From Chryseobacterium sp. FP211-J200 (lineage in GTDB: Bacteria; Bacteroidota; Bacteroidia; Flavobacteriales; Weeksellaceae), in the NCBI RefSeq assembly GCF_001643375.1, contig NZ_LSHB01000008.1:1-64000 (forward strand): a stretch of DNA of 64,000 bases, given 5' to 3'. A program made the translations under genes and the position numbers. A model generated the notes under the pieces. The model searched no databases, had not been told where the DNA came from, and saw only the letters and a list, made by a program, of their open reading frames with translations. Within the stretch, counting starts at the first letter, position 1. Each line of letters begins with the position of its first letter. Below, in pieces: positions 54,902 to 63,539 of the stretch.

Positions 54902-56518
54902 ATGAAAAGACTTTTATTCTTTGCCCTAAGTATGTTCATGATCGCGCTTCATGGTCAAAACCAAACCATCTACACGACCACTTTCCCACAAGCAAATCCA
55001 CCAACTGGTTGGGAAAAAGAAATTCTCTTGGGAGAATATAACTGGTACTACGGAGAAATGGTATTGCCAGGTTCATCTGTTTTCACAAAACCAGCTGCGG
55101 TATTCAATGACGATATTACAGGAGAACTCGGAAACAAGGCTGTGCTCACCTCACCTACTTGGAGTGTAGGCGGATATGATACGGTTTGGCTTTCCTATGA
55201 GTATGGGCTCAACCGTGCCGGAGAAGGTGGTACACTTGCTGTGGAAGTTTACGATGGTTCAAGTTGGCAGCAAGTTGCCCTTTACAATCAGGACCAAGCA
55301 CCCATTACCATTGCGCCGATCAATGTAACGGCATATAAAAATGCAGCTTTTAGTGTGCGTTTTACTTTCGATGACGAATATTCGTATTCTATGGGAGCTG
55401 GTGTTACCAATTTTCTTTTGGAAGGCTCATCTACAGCTGCTCCTAATTCTGAATGCTGGAATGCAGTTCTGTTAAACTGTGGTGCTACAGGCAACGGTTC
55501 TACCGTGAATGCAACTGTAAAAGATGAATTGGCTCCATTTGGAGGACTTGACCCTAACGGTTCTTATGGTGTTTGGTACAAATATTCTGACATAGACAAT
55601 CAGTCAGATGTCACTTTCAGTTTGTGTGATACCAATGCTGTTTTTGATAGCAGGATCATTGTTTACAAAGGTGTCTGCGCTGATCTATTTCCTGTCGCTT
55701 TCAATGATGATGCCTGCGGAACCTTGAGTGAAGTCACTTTCCATAATGATGGGACCTCACCTTATTACATTTTGGTTTTCGGAGCAGAAGAGTCCAAAAG
55801 TGATTTCTCCTACAAATTCAACTGCTTGAGCGGCGCGCCTACAAATGACGAGATCGCCGATGCGATAGATGTCAACCTGTTCGAGCAGCCTTACACAGAT
55901 GTGGCAGTTCCATTGATCAATGCTACTGCAGAAACCGACACGGCAGACTTCCTGGAAACAGGTTGTGATATGAGTGGCGGATGGTATCCGAATGTGTTTT
56001 ACAAATTCACTGCAACTGATGACGGTACCGCTACTGCAACCTTTAAAACGCCAAACGAAGGTGGATTCCAGACCATTGGATTCTATACTGCGCCAAATAA
56101 AAATATCGCTATTAAAGACCTTAGTTTTGTAATGCAAAGCAGCAATGGTTGTAACCAAATGAGCCAAACGAAATCTATCAATATCACATCTGGAACAACT
56201 TATTACGTCGTAATGATGAGTCCTTATACCAATTCTGATATTGTGATAGATCTGCAGTACAATGTAATGGCAGTGGATGAAACTAAACTTTCAAAAACGA
56301 TTGTTGCGCCAAATCCAGTTAAAGATTTCATTCATCTTAATTCAAAAACGAAAATCAACAAAGTCGAAGTTTTGGATCTGACAGGTAAATCCGTTTACAG
56401 TACAACATTAGATAAACAGGAAGCAAAACTGGATTTATCCTTCCTTCCGAAAGGGAATTACATTATGAAAGTGACATCAGACAAAAAAACTGAAAGCTTC
56501 AAAATTATCAAAAAGTAA
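54902..56518 (+). CDS. Secreted adhesin-like protein with type IX sorting domain, cassette 2
   Basis: A 538-residue protein. The signal peptide of about 18 residues ends at ALHGQ. Residues 20-180 resemble a choice-of-anchor/cleaved-adhesin beta-sandwich (TIYTTTFPQANPPTGWEKE). A second beta module follows, with ECWNAVLLNCGATGNG. The C-terminal type A sorting domain is IVAPNPVKDFIHLNSK to MKVTSDKKTESFKIIKK. PorU and the type IX translocon, encoded in this window, would export and attach it. A cysteine-rich middle suggests disulfides. It is preceded by 186 bases after the TPR gene and closed by a terminator. Confidence 0.9.
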   Translation: MKRLLFFALSMFMIALHGQNQTIYTTTFPQANPPTGWEKEILLGEYNWYYGEMVLPGSSVFTKPAAVFNDDITGELGNKAVLTSPTWSVGGYDTVWLSYEYGLNRAGEGGTLAVEVYDGSSWQQVALYNQDQAPITIAPINVTAYKNAAFSVRFTFDDEYSYSMGAGVTNFLLEGSSTAAPNSECWNAVLLNCGATGNGSTVNATVKDELAPFGGLDPNGSYGVWYKYSDIDNQSDVTFSLCDTNAVFDSRIIVYKGVCADLFPVAFNDDACGTLSEVTFHNDGTSPYYILVFGAEESKSDFSYKFNCLSGAPTNDEIADAIDVNLFEQPYTDVAVPLINATAETDTADFLETGCDMSGGWYPNVFYKFTATDDGTATATFKTPNEGGFQTIGFYTAPNKNIAIKDLSFVMQSSNGCNQMSQTKSINITSGTTYYVVMMSPYTNSDIVIDLQYNVMAVDETKLSKTIVAPNPVKDFIHLNSKTKINKVEVLDLTGKSVYSTTLDKQEAKLDLSFLPKGNYIMKVTSDKKTESFKIIKK

Positions 56519-56542
56519 GAATTTTTCATTTTATTAAGTTTA

Positions 56543-56572
56543 AACCCGGCGATTTCGATTGTCGGGTTTTTT
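56543..56572 (+). terminator. Terminator of cassette 2
   Basis: AACCCGGC at 56543-56550 pairs with GTCGGGTT at 56561-56568 with one wobble and runs into a T tract. It is homologous to the cassette 1 terminator at 52022. Confidence 0.85.
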
Positions 56573-56596
56573 ATATAAAATCAGATTCACTTAAAA

Positions 56597-56614
56597 ATAT
56601 ACCGACTGGTATAT
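56597..56614. promoter_or_regulatory. Operator of the second TetR gene
   Basis: ATATACC and GGTATAT are perfect inverted arms around GACT. The site sits where the -33 element should be, 9 bases before the -7 box of this gene. Confidence 0.75.
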
Positions 56615-56622
56615 AAATAATC

Positions 56623-56630
56623 TATATTTG
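56623..56630 (+). promoter_or_regulatory. Promoter -7 element of TetR gene
   Basis: TATATTTG matches TAnnTTTG exactly and ends 21 bases before the ATG. Confidence 0.65.
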
Positions 56631-56651
56631 CAAAGTCAATTGAGTTGTAAA

Positions 56652-57245
56652 ATGTCAAAAGCAGAAAAAACCAGACAGTTCATCATCGAAAGTACAGCAG
56701 AACTTTTCAACAAGAAAGGTTATGCAGGAACGTCTCTGGCTCATATTTCTGAAGCGACAGGTTTGACGAAAGGTTGCATATACGGCAATTTTGATAACAA
56801 AGATGAAGTTGCGAAAGAAGTTTACCGCTTCAATGCAAAACGTCTTCAACAAGAAATTAATGAAAATTTGAATTCCGGAATGACAAGCCGTCAAAAATTG
56901 ATGGCCTTTTTAGATTATTACAGAAATTCCTGGGACAACAATTTTTCACGTGGTGGTTGCCCGATAATGAACACCGCTATCGAAGCAGACGACACAATGC
57001 CTTTCCTGAAAGCAGAAGTTGTCAAAAGCTTCAAAGGCTGGTCAGATAAATTAGTTGAGATCTTGGAAGAAGGTAAATCGAAAAATGAAATCAAGGATTC
57101 TACAAACATTTCCGAATATTCCTATCTTTTTATAATGCTGATAGAAGGCGGAATCCTGCTTTCCAAATCCACAGATAGCCAATCTCACCTCCTTCAGGCT
57201 TTGGAAAGAATCGAAAAAATCATTGATACCGAATTGATCAAATAA
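56652..57245 (+). CDS. TetR/AcrR-family regulator
   Basis: A 197-residue TetR regulator. The HTH lies in residues 6-48 (IIESTAELFNKKGYAGTSLA then CIYGNFDNKDEVAKEVYR). The ligand domain contains GGCPIMNTAIEADD, a form found in the AcrR-like group whose targets are often oxidoreductases or efflux genes. I start at the ATG 56652, which is downstream of the promoter -7; a TTG eight codons earlier lies within the promoter. Autoregulation is likely from the palindrome at 56597. A second half-matching site follows the gene. Confidence 0.92.
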   Translation: MSKAEKTRQFIIESTAELFNKKGYAGTSLAHISEATGLTKGCIYGNFDNKDEVAKEVYRFNAKRLQQEINENLNSGMTSRQKLMAFLDYYRNSWDNNFSRGGCPIMNTAIEADDTMPFLKAEVVKSFKGWSDKLVEILEEGKSKNEIKDSTNISEYSYLFIMLIEGGILLSKSTDSQSHLLQALERIEKIIDTELIK

Positions 57246-57265
57246 AAATTTTTTTAAATAAAATA

Positions 57266-57277
57266 TACCGATTGGTA
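57266..57277. promoter_or_regulatory. Second TetR operator-like site
   Basis: TACCGATTGGTA repeats the core of the operator at 56597 with one base changed in the spacer. It lies just after the regulator gene. What it controls is unclear, as no complete gene begins until fabF. Confidence 0.5.
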
Positions 57278-57375
57278 CTTAATGATAAATCGAAGTCTGG
57301 AACGCCGACAAAACAGAATTGATCGTCACAGGAACATCAAATCTATTTAAAACTGAAATTAGGAAATCAAATGTG

Positions 57376-57383
57376 TAAATTTG
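57376..57383 (+). promoter_or_regulatory. Promoter -7 element upstream of fabF
   Basis: TAAATTTG matches the consensus. The leader to the fabF ATG is about 110 bases and contains an 11-codon ATG frame at 57425-57460. Confidence 0.45.
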
Positions 57384-57498
57384 CGGATTCTTATTCCTAA
57401 CATAATAATTAAGGAACATAGATCATGACAGGAATACAAGAAGATAATTTTCTTAAATGAAAGTCTTCTCTAAATATTTAAAATTTAAAATTAGATAA

Positions 57499-58734
57499 AT
57501 GAAACGAGTTGTAATTACCGGAATGGGAGCCGTAACGCCTTTGGGAAATGACGTCGACACTTTTTGGAAAAACAGTTTAGCAGGAGAAAGTGGTGCTGCA
57601 ACTATCACGCACTTCGATCCTGAAAAATTCAAAGTTCAGTTTGCGGCTGAGGTCAAAAACTTCACGCCTGAAAAGTATTTGGACAGAAACGAGATCAAAC
57701 GCAGCGACCTTTTCACGCAATTCGCCATCTACGCCTCCGCAGAAGCAATGGAAGATTCTGGATTAGATTTGACAAGCATCGACCCTTTTGACATCGGTGT
57801 GATTTGGGGAACAGGACAAGGCGGAATGCAGACTTTCGAAGAGGAGGTTATCAGCTATGCTTCCGGCGACGGAACGCCAAGATTCAGTCCGTTCTTTGTT
57901 CCGAAACTGATTGCCAATATGGCCTCTGGAATGATCTCGATGAAATATGGATTGCGAGGAATCAATTACACAACAGTTTCCGCTTGTGCAACCGCAAACA
58001 CCGCGTTTATGGATGCCTTCAATTACATCCGTTGGGGAAAAGCGAAGATCATCGTAAGCGGTGGTTCGGAAGCTCCCATTACGCAGGCTTCAGTGGGTGG
58101 ATTTTCATCGATGAAAGCAATGTCCACCAGAAATGACGACCCGAAAGCGGCAAGTAGACCTTACGACGTAGAACGTGATGGCTTCATCATGGGAGAAGGT
58201 GCAGGCGCATTGGTCCTGGAAGAATACGAACACGCTAAAGCAAGAGGTGCAAAGATCTATGCAGAACTAATTGGTGCTGCAATGACCGCCGACGCTTATC
58301 ATATGACCGCTCCACATCCGGAAGGAATTGGCGCAGCAAAATCTATGGAATTGGCACTTGAAGATGCCAACATCACATCAGACCAAGTCGACTATCTGAA
58401 TCCACACGCCACCTCAACACCGCTTGGAGACCTTGCAGAACTGAATGCTATCACGAAAGTTTTCAAAGGCAGTCCGAATCTGGATATCAGCGCAACCAAA
58501 TCTATGACTGGTCATCTTTTGGGAGCTGCCGGCGCAGTCGAAGCAATCTTGTGTATCAAAGCGATTCAGAACAGCATTATTCCACCGACTATCAATATTT
58601 CAAACCTTGACGAGAATATTCCTGCTGGCATTAATATCGTGACTGATTCGAAAGAGAAGGAAATCAATATTGCAATGAGTAATGCCTTTGGTTTTGGAGG
58701 TCATAACTCGACGGTGATTTTTAGGAAGATCTAG
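57499..58734 (+). CDS. fabF: Beta-ketoacyl-ACP synthase II
   Basis: A 411-residue condensing enzyme of fatty-acid elongation. The thiolase-fold catalytic triad is complete: C163 in VSACATAN, H303 in NPHATSTPLGD and H339 in KSMTGHLLGAAG. The N-terminus MKRVVITGMGAVTPLGND and the C-terminal SNAFGFGGHNST are typical. No acpP or fabG is adjacent, which suggests it may be a secondary FabF in this genome; that is inference. It converges with the methyltransferase gene with only three bases between stops. Confidence 0.94.
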   Translation: MKRVVITGMGAVTPLGNDVDTFWKNSLAGESGAATITHFDPEKFKVQFAAEVKNFTPEKYLDRNEIKRSDLFTQFAIYASAEAMEDSGLDLTSIDPFDIGVIWGTGQGGMQTFEEEVISYASGDGTPRFSPFFVPKLIANMASGMISMKYGLRGINYTTVSACATANTAFMDAFNYIRWGKAKIIVSGGSEAPITQASVGGFSSMKAMSTRNDDPKAASRPYDVERDGFIMGEGAGALVLEEYEHAKARGAKIYAELIGAAMTADAYHMTAPHPEGIGAAKSMELALEDANITSDQVDYLNPHATSTPLGDLAELNAITKVFKGSPNLDISATKSMTGHLLGAAGAVEAILCIKAIQNSIIPPTINISNLDENIPAGINIVTDSKEKEINIAMSNAFGFGGHNSTVIFRKI

Positions 58735-58737
58735 ACA

Positions 58738-59436
58738 CTATTTACCAATTAAGAAAACAGCCGGAATTTTATGAAGTTCCGGTTTTTGTTTTTTCCAATC
58801 GTTGATGGTTTTGGTTTGGATGAACTCGTTGTCGGGATCATTGATGTTGGCAGCAATGCAGAGTTTTGTATTGGGGTTCAGGAACTTGGTCAAGTCTTCG
58901 AAAAGCGGATTGTTGCGGTAAGGCGTCTCCATAAAGATCTGTGTAAATCCCGTTTTCTCAACCAAACTTTCCAACTGTTGAATTTCCTTTTTCTTCTTCT
59001 CTTTTTCAATCGCCAAATAACCGTTAAATGAAAACTGCTGGCCGTTGAAACCACTCGCTATCAAAGCCAAAACGAAAGAACTTGGTCCGTTGATTGGAAT
59101 GACTTTCAAATTGTTTTTATGCGACCAACCGACGATGATGTTTCCCGGATCGCCGATGCAAGGCAGACCAGCTTCTGACAACAATCCGAAATCCACACCT
59201 TCTTTCATCAGTTTTTGAGCTTCCTTCAGATCGGCAGTTTCGGAATATTTGTCGAGAAGAAAAAGTTTGAGTTCCGGCTGCTTTTTTTCAGGTGCGAAAA
59301 ACTTGATGACTTTTCTGGCAGTTTTTTCATTTTCCACAAAATAATGGTCGACATTCATAATGATGTCTTTGATCGTTGGGGCGAAATAATCTAATGGCGA
59401 ATTCTCGGAAAGGTAAGCTGGTAAAAGGTAAAGCAT
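58738..59436 (-). CDS. RsmI-like SAM-dependent methyltransferase
   Basis: A 232-residue tetrapyrrole-methylase-fold protein related to RsmI, which methylates 16S rRNA. The key loop reads LLSEAGLPCIGDPGN in place of the more common SDAGTPGISDPG. The substrate-binding strand is VIPINGPSSFVLALIASGF, and FMETPYRNN follows. The family is common in Flavobacteriales beside or instead of canonical RsmI, so the exact target is uncertain. It converges with fabF. Confidence 0.85.
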   Translation of the reverse strand: MLYLLPAYLSENSPLDYFAPTIKDIIMNVDHYFVENEKTARKVIKFFAPEKKQPELKLFLLDKYSETADLKEAQKLMKEGVDFGLLSEAGLPCIGDPGNIIVGWSHKNNLKVIPINGPSSFVLALIASGFNGQQFSFNGYLAIEKEKKKKEIQQLESLVEKTGFTQIFMETPYRNNPLFEDLTKFLNPNTKLCIAANINDPDNEFIQTKTINDWKKQKPELHKIPAVFLIGK

Positions 59437-59541
59437 ATTTTTGTTGTAAAAAGTATAATGTAAAATGTATTAACGATTTTGTGTTATTTCTATGGAACGA
59501 CAAAACACGTTTTTAATCTTCACTGTTGATTTATGTTGAAT

Positions 59542-59653
59542 CTGCAGCCCGACTTGAACGGAAATCCTTTTTTGCTTGTACTCAATTTCTAATGAACTGA
59601 AACCGTCTGCAAAAAAGATTGGGAGTGGAAGGCGGAAAAAGCTGCCCAAAATA
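59542..59653. repeat. Dispersed structured repeat, copy 2
   Basis: It begins CTGCAGCCCGACTTGAACGG and ends AAGCTGCCCAAAATAT. Between the arms TTTTTTGC pairs with GCAAAAAA around a loop of about 34 bases, in place of TTTTTGT/ACAAAAA in copy 1. The stem is thus kept while its last base pair changes. It is intergenic between the methyltransferase and the symporter. Confidence 0.9.
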
Positions 59654-59667
59654 TTTAGATTACAAAG

Positions 59668-60945
59668 TTAATTCAAAACTTCTTTTAATCGGTCTTTGTC
59701 GAGGCGATTTTCCCAATTGGAAACGACGACTGTGGCAACGGCATTTCCAATAACGTTGGTCAACGCGCGACATTCGGACATAAATTTGTCGATGCCGAGG
59801 ATCAAGGTCATTCCGGCAATCGGAACTTCGGGAACTACCGCCAAAGTGGCTGCCAACGTGATAAATCCTGCGCCAGAAACGCCCGCTGCACCTTTGGAAC
59901 TCAACATCGCCACCAATAGTAAACCGAGTTGATGTTCCAAAGTCAAATCGATATTGCAAGCTTGAGCGATGAAAAGCGCCGCCAAGGTCATATAAATATT
60001 GGTCCCATCGAGGTTGAAGGAATAGCCTGTCGGAACCACCAAACCTACAACGCCTTTTTCACAACCTGCATTTTCAAGTTTCTTCATCAGTCCGGGAAGT
60101 GCCGGCTCGGATGAACTAGTCCCGAGAACCAGTAGAATTTCGTCCTTCAAGTATCTTAGGAATTTGAAAATATTGAATCCGTTGTACCAAGCGACACTTC
60201 CTAAGACCAAAACCACGAACAACGCGGAAGTGATGTAAAATGTGCCGACGAGCATTGCCAGATTTTTGAGCGATTCGACGCCATATTTTCCAATTGTGAA
60301 TGCCATTGCGCCGAAAGCTCCGATTGGCGCGAGTTTCATTAAGATCTCAACAATTTTGAAAATCGGAATCGTTAATGTTTGAAGGAAATCGTAAACGGCA
60401 TAACTTTTCTCGGAAGTGACCGCCAAGGCAACACCGAACAAAATTGCAACCAACAAAACCTGTAAAATATTGTCGCCTGTCAAAGGACTGAACAATGTTT
60501 CCGGAATAATGTTGAAGATAAAACTCACCATCGAGTTGTCATGTGCGGCTTTGACATATTTCTCGATCTCCGCGCCGTTCAAGGTATTTGGATCGATGTT
60601 AAGACCTTTCCCGGGTTGAACAACGTGGCTGACAATCAAACCGATGATCAACGCTAAAGTTGAAAATGTGAAGAAATAGATGAATGCTTTACCTGCAACT
60701 CTTCCAACCTTTTTGAGGTCGCTCATTCCGGCAATTCCCGTGGAAACGGTGAGGAAGATAACGGGTGCAATGATCATCTTCACCAGCTTGATGAAGCCGT
60801 CGCCCAAAGGTTTCATTTTCTCGCCCAGATCTGGATAAAAATAACCGAGTGAAACGCCGAAGACAATCGCAATCAAAACCTGAATATAGAGATGCTGATA
60901 GAATTTTTTGGGCTTCAGCGGTTTTTGTTCAATGTCAAAATTCAT
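59668..60945 (-). CDS. Dicarboxylate/amino acid:cation symporter
   Basis: A 425-residue inner-membrane secondary transporter of the GltP/DctA (DAACS) family, taking up glutamate, aspartate or C4-dicarboxylates with protons or sodium. The serine-rich hairpin [17 protein letters not shown], the [10 protein letters not shown] motif of segment 7 and the [17 protein letters not shown] region of hairpin 2 are present. Eight membrane segments are expected. It is preceded by the repeat copy 2 in the downstream direction and by the phosphatase gene upstream. Confidence 0.94.
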   Translation of the reverse strand: MNFDIEQKPLKPKKFYQHLYIQVLIAIVFGVSLGYFYPDLGEKMKPLGDGFIKLVKMIIAPVIFLTVSTGIAGMSDLKKVGRVAGKAFIYFFTFSTLALIIGLIVSHVVQPGKGLNIDPNTLNGAEIEKYVKAAHDNSMVSFIFNIIPETLFSPLTGDNILQVLLVAILFGVALAVTSEKSYAVYDFLQTLTIPIFKIVEILMKLAPIGAFGAMAFTIGKYGVESLKNLAMLVGTFYITSALFVVLVLGSVAWYNGFNIFKFLRYLKDEILLVLGTSSSEPALPGLMKKLENAGCEKGVVGLVVPTGYSFNLDGTNIYMTLAALFIAQACNIDLTLEHQLGLLLVAMLSSKGAAGVSGAGFITLAATLAVVPEVPIAGMTLILGIDKFMSECRALTNVIGNAVATVVVSNWENRLDKDRLKEVLN

Positions 60946-60984
60946 AAGAAAATGTTGTCTTACAAATTTAGAATTGTTTGTGAA

Positions 60985-61425
60985 TTATATGGTATTATTC
61001 CTGATCTTTTCGGCAATTATTTCGCAAGATTCGTCGAGCATTTGGTAAACTTTGTCAAAACCGTCGATTCCTCCAAAATACGGGTCGGGAACTTCCAGCT
61101 CGTCATCCAAGATCAATCTTACTTTGTGTTTTTGAGAATCGTCTGCTAGTTTCAAAACGTCTTTGTAATTGTTTTTGTCCATACAGAATATTAGATCGAA
61201 TTTGTCAAAATCTGATTTGGTGATTGGTCTGGATTTCTGTGTGGAAATATCGATTCCGTTTTTGGTAGCGGTTTTTATGGAGCGTTCGTCCGGCTGGCTT
61301 CCTTCATGATAATTGATGGTTCCAGCGCTGTCCACAAAATAACCGTCTCCTAATTTATGTTTCAAAATCCCTTCTGCCAAAGGACTTCTGCAAATATTTC
61401 CGAGACAGACCATTAAAATCTTCAT
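60985..61425 (-). CDS. Low-molecular-weight protein-tyrosine phosphatase
   Basis: A 146-residue phosphatase. The active-site loop CLGNICRSP holds nucleophile C7 and R13. The general acid Asp is in VPDPYFGG. It removes phosphate from tyrosines of proteins, often of exopolysaccharide kinases, but no such kinase is nearby. It lies between the symporter and dnaA and has no signal peptide. Confidence 0.94.
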   Translation of the reverse strand: MKILMVCLGNICRSPLAEGILKHKLGDGYFVDSAGTINYHEGSQPDERSIKTATKNGIDISTQKSRPITKSDFDKFDLIFCMDKNNYKDVLKLADDSQKHKVRLILDDELEVPDPYFGGIDGFDKVYQMLDESCEIIAEKIRNNTI

Positions 61426-61476
61426 AACTATAAAATCTTTGTAAAATGTAAATTGACTTTAAATTTAAAATAAAAA

Positions 61477-61502
61477 AAGGATTTAAAAAAATTTAAATCC
61501 TT
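61477..61502 (-). terminator. Terminator of dnaA
   Basis: AAGGATTTAAA at 61477-61487 pairs perfectly with TTTAAATCCTT at 61492-61502. The minus-strand product ends in a T run. It follows the dnaA stop. Confidence 0.85.
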
Positions 61503-61509
61503 GTATATG

Positions 61510-62964
61510 TTATTGAGCTATCTTTTCTTTCAGATCCTTGATATATTTCTTGAGTTCTTTATCGATCTTCGAAACGTCACGTATCGTGTCGCAAGCGTAC
61601 ATCACCGTCGAGTGGTCTTTTCCGCCCATTTCTTCACCGATTTTTGTAAAGGTAGCGTTGGTATATTCTTTTGCGAAGTACATTGCCAACTGTCTAGGCA
61701 AAGCAATTTCTCTTTTTCTGGTTTTAGATAACAACTGTTCTCTTTGGATCCCGAAATAATCGCAAACAATCTCTTGGATGTAAGGAATATTGATGGTTTT
61801 CTTCTGCGTTGTCGCTAACTTATTGATCGTATCTTTTAAAAGGTCAAGACTGAAATCTGATTTATAAACCGTAGAGTAAGCAATTACGGCGTTTACAACG
61901 CCGATCAGTTCTCTCACACCGTTTGTCTTAACTTCCGATGCCAGATAATCCAACATATCGTCTGTCAATTCGATGCCGTCACGGCTTAACTTATCAACGA
62001 TGATCTTTCTTCTGGTTTCGAAGTTTGGCGATTTGATCTCTGCAGAAAGTCCCCATTTGAAACGGGAAATAATTCTTTCCTGTGTATCCAAAATATCTGC
62101 AGGGGCTTTATCAGACGTTAAGATAATTTGTTTTCCATTCTGATGTAGATAATCAAAGATATGGAAGAAACTATCTTGTGTTGCTGCTTTACCAGAAAGG
62201 AACTGGATATCATCGATGATCAAAACATCGATCATCTGATAATAATGCTGAAAATCTGTTTTGTTCTGAGACTTGGCCGCTTTCACAAAATCCTGAATGA
62301 ATTTCTCTGAAGATTGATACAAAACTACTTTCTCTGGAAAAGAGGACTTCACTTCCAAACCGATAGCTTGTGCCAAATGCGTTTTTCCAACACCATAACC
62401 TCCGTAAACAAACAATGGATTGAAGGCTGTAGAACCAGGTCTTTTTGCGATCGATCTTGCAACGGTTGAAGCAAATTTGTTACTTTCTCCTTCTATAAAA
62501 TTATCAAAAGACTGATCTGCCTTTAGGTTAGAATCAATATTGATCTTTTTGATCCCTGGAACAGCAAAAGCATTCACATTATTTTCTCTAAGAACCGGTC
62601 TAGCTTCCTGTATTTTTGGCTGTTGTGTAGAGATTCCTTTTACATTCATTGTAATTGGCTTCTCCTTTCCGAACGGTTTGTTTTCCATCACAGAATACCA
62701 CAATTTTACACCTTTACCGATATTTTTTTTAAGCGCAGCAGACAGTAAAGACAAATAATTGTCCTCGATATATTCTTTGTAAAAATCACTAGGAACAAGC
62801 AACGTCAGATTATTGTTCACCAAAGAAATTGGCTGAACCTTATCAAATAACAAGTCGAAAGAGTTTTCTAACTTTTTGAGGTCTGTGTTATCCTCCGCTG
62901 CGTTTAGATTGTCCCTCATGAATTGGAGACATCTATCCCAGATCAATACTAAATTTTCATTCAT
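61510..62964 (-). CDS. dnaA: Chromosomal replication initiator DnaA
   Basis: A 484-residue AAA+ initiator. Domain I is N-terminal. The Walker A motif is GGYGVGKTHLAQ and Walker B is VLIIDDIQFLSGK in domain III. The C-terminal DNA-binding domain IV has the signature GGKDHSTVMYACDTI. It opens oriC and recruits the helicase. No cluster of TTATCCACA boxes is visible in the 130 bases upstream, so oriC is probably elsewhere, as is common in Bacteroidota. It diverges from the thioesterase gene. Confidence 0.98.
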   Translation of the reverse strand: MNENLVLIWDRCLQFMRDNLNAAEDNTDLKKLENSFDLLFDKVQPISLVNNNLTLLVPSDFYKEYIEDNYLSLLSAALKKNIGKGVKLWYSVMENKPFGKEKPITMNVKGISTQQPKIQEARPVLRENNVNAFAVPGIKKINIDSNLKADQSFDNFIEGESNKFASTVARSIAKRPGSTAFNPLFVYGGYGVGKTHLAQAIGLEVKSSFPEKVVLYQSSEKFIQDFVKAAKSQNKTDFQHYYQMIDVLIIDDIQFLSGKAATQDSFFHIFDYLHQNGKQIILTSDKAPADILDTQERIISRFKWGLSAEIKSPNFETRRKIIVDKLSRDGIELTDDMLDYLASEVKTNGVRELIGVVNAVIAYSTVYKSDFSLDLLKDTINKLATTQKKTINIPYIQEIVCDYFGIQREQLLSKTRKREIALPRQLAMYFAKEYTNATFTKIGEEMGGKDHSTVMYACDTIRDVSKIDKELKKYIKDLKEKIAQ

Positions 62965-63069
62965 TTTTCTGCTGCTATTTCCGGTAAGATTTTAGTTTTT
63001 TTAGAAGACAACAAATATCTAATTATTAATTTTCTAAAAAAAATTTTTTCTCTATTGATTATTAAAAAA

Positions 63070-63077
63070 TATATTTG
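63070..63077 (+). promoter_or_regulatory. Promoter -7 element of thioesterase gene
   Basis: TATATTTG matches the consensus, 22 bases before the ATG. Confidence 0.6.
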
Positions 63078-63099
63078 TATGAATTATTAACAGCTTAAA

Positions 63100-63516
63100 A
63101 TGATAGTTACAACTAACACAATACGAGTACGTTACGGCGAAACAGACCCTATGAAATACGTCTATTATGGCAACTATGCAGAATATTTTGAGGTCGCCAG
63201 AGTCGAGCTTTTTCGAAGCTTGGGAATGTCTTACGACGAAATCGAAAAAAGGGGAATTTTCTTGCCAGTTTCGGAATACAAAATTAAGTATTTGAAACCA
63301 GCACTTTATGACCAACTTTTGGAAATCAGAACTTACATTAGAAAAATTCCGGGAATCAGAATTGAATTCGATTACGAAATTTATAACGAAGATAATATAA
63401 AGATCACAGAAGCTTCCACGACTCTATTTTTCCTTGATTCCGAAACCAACAAGATCGTCAAATGTCCAGATTACCTGATGGAATTGATCGAGAAAAAATG
63501 GAATCCAGATCTTTAA
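63100..63516 (+). CDS. YbgC/4-hydroxybenzoyl-CoA-like acyl-CoA thioesterase
   Basis: A 138-residue hot-dog-fold thioesterase. The catalytic aspartate lies in the RYGETDPMKYVYYGNYAEYF motif near the N-terminus, and the helix that follows has EVARVELFRSLG. It hydrolyses acyl-CoA or acyl-ACP thioesters; the chain specificity is open. Length is typical. It begins 135 bases from dnaA on the other strand and precedes the bestrophin-like gene, whose start is 23 bases on. Confidence 0.92.
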   Translation: MIVTTNTIRVRYGETDPMKYVYYGNYAEYFEVARVELFRSLGMSYDEIEKRGIFLPVSEYKIKYLKPALYDQLLEIRTYIRKIPGIRIEFDYEIYNEDNIKITEASTTLFFLDSETNKIVKCPDYLMELIEKKWNPDL

Positions 63517-63539
63517 AATCAAATTAATAAAAAGCATGA

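Noticed and set aside
57425-57460. 11-codon leader peptide of fabF
   Set aside because: Too short and without attenuator hairpins or regulatory codons.
62965-63099. oriC with DnaA boxes upstream of dnaA
   Set aside because: No TTATCCACA box is seen; the best word, TTATTAACA near 63085, has two mismatches and is alone.
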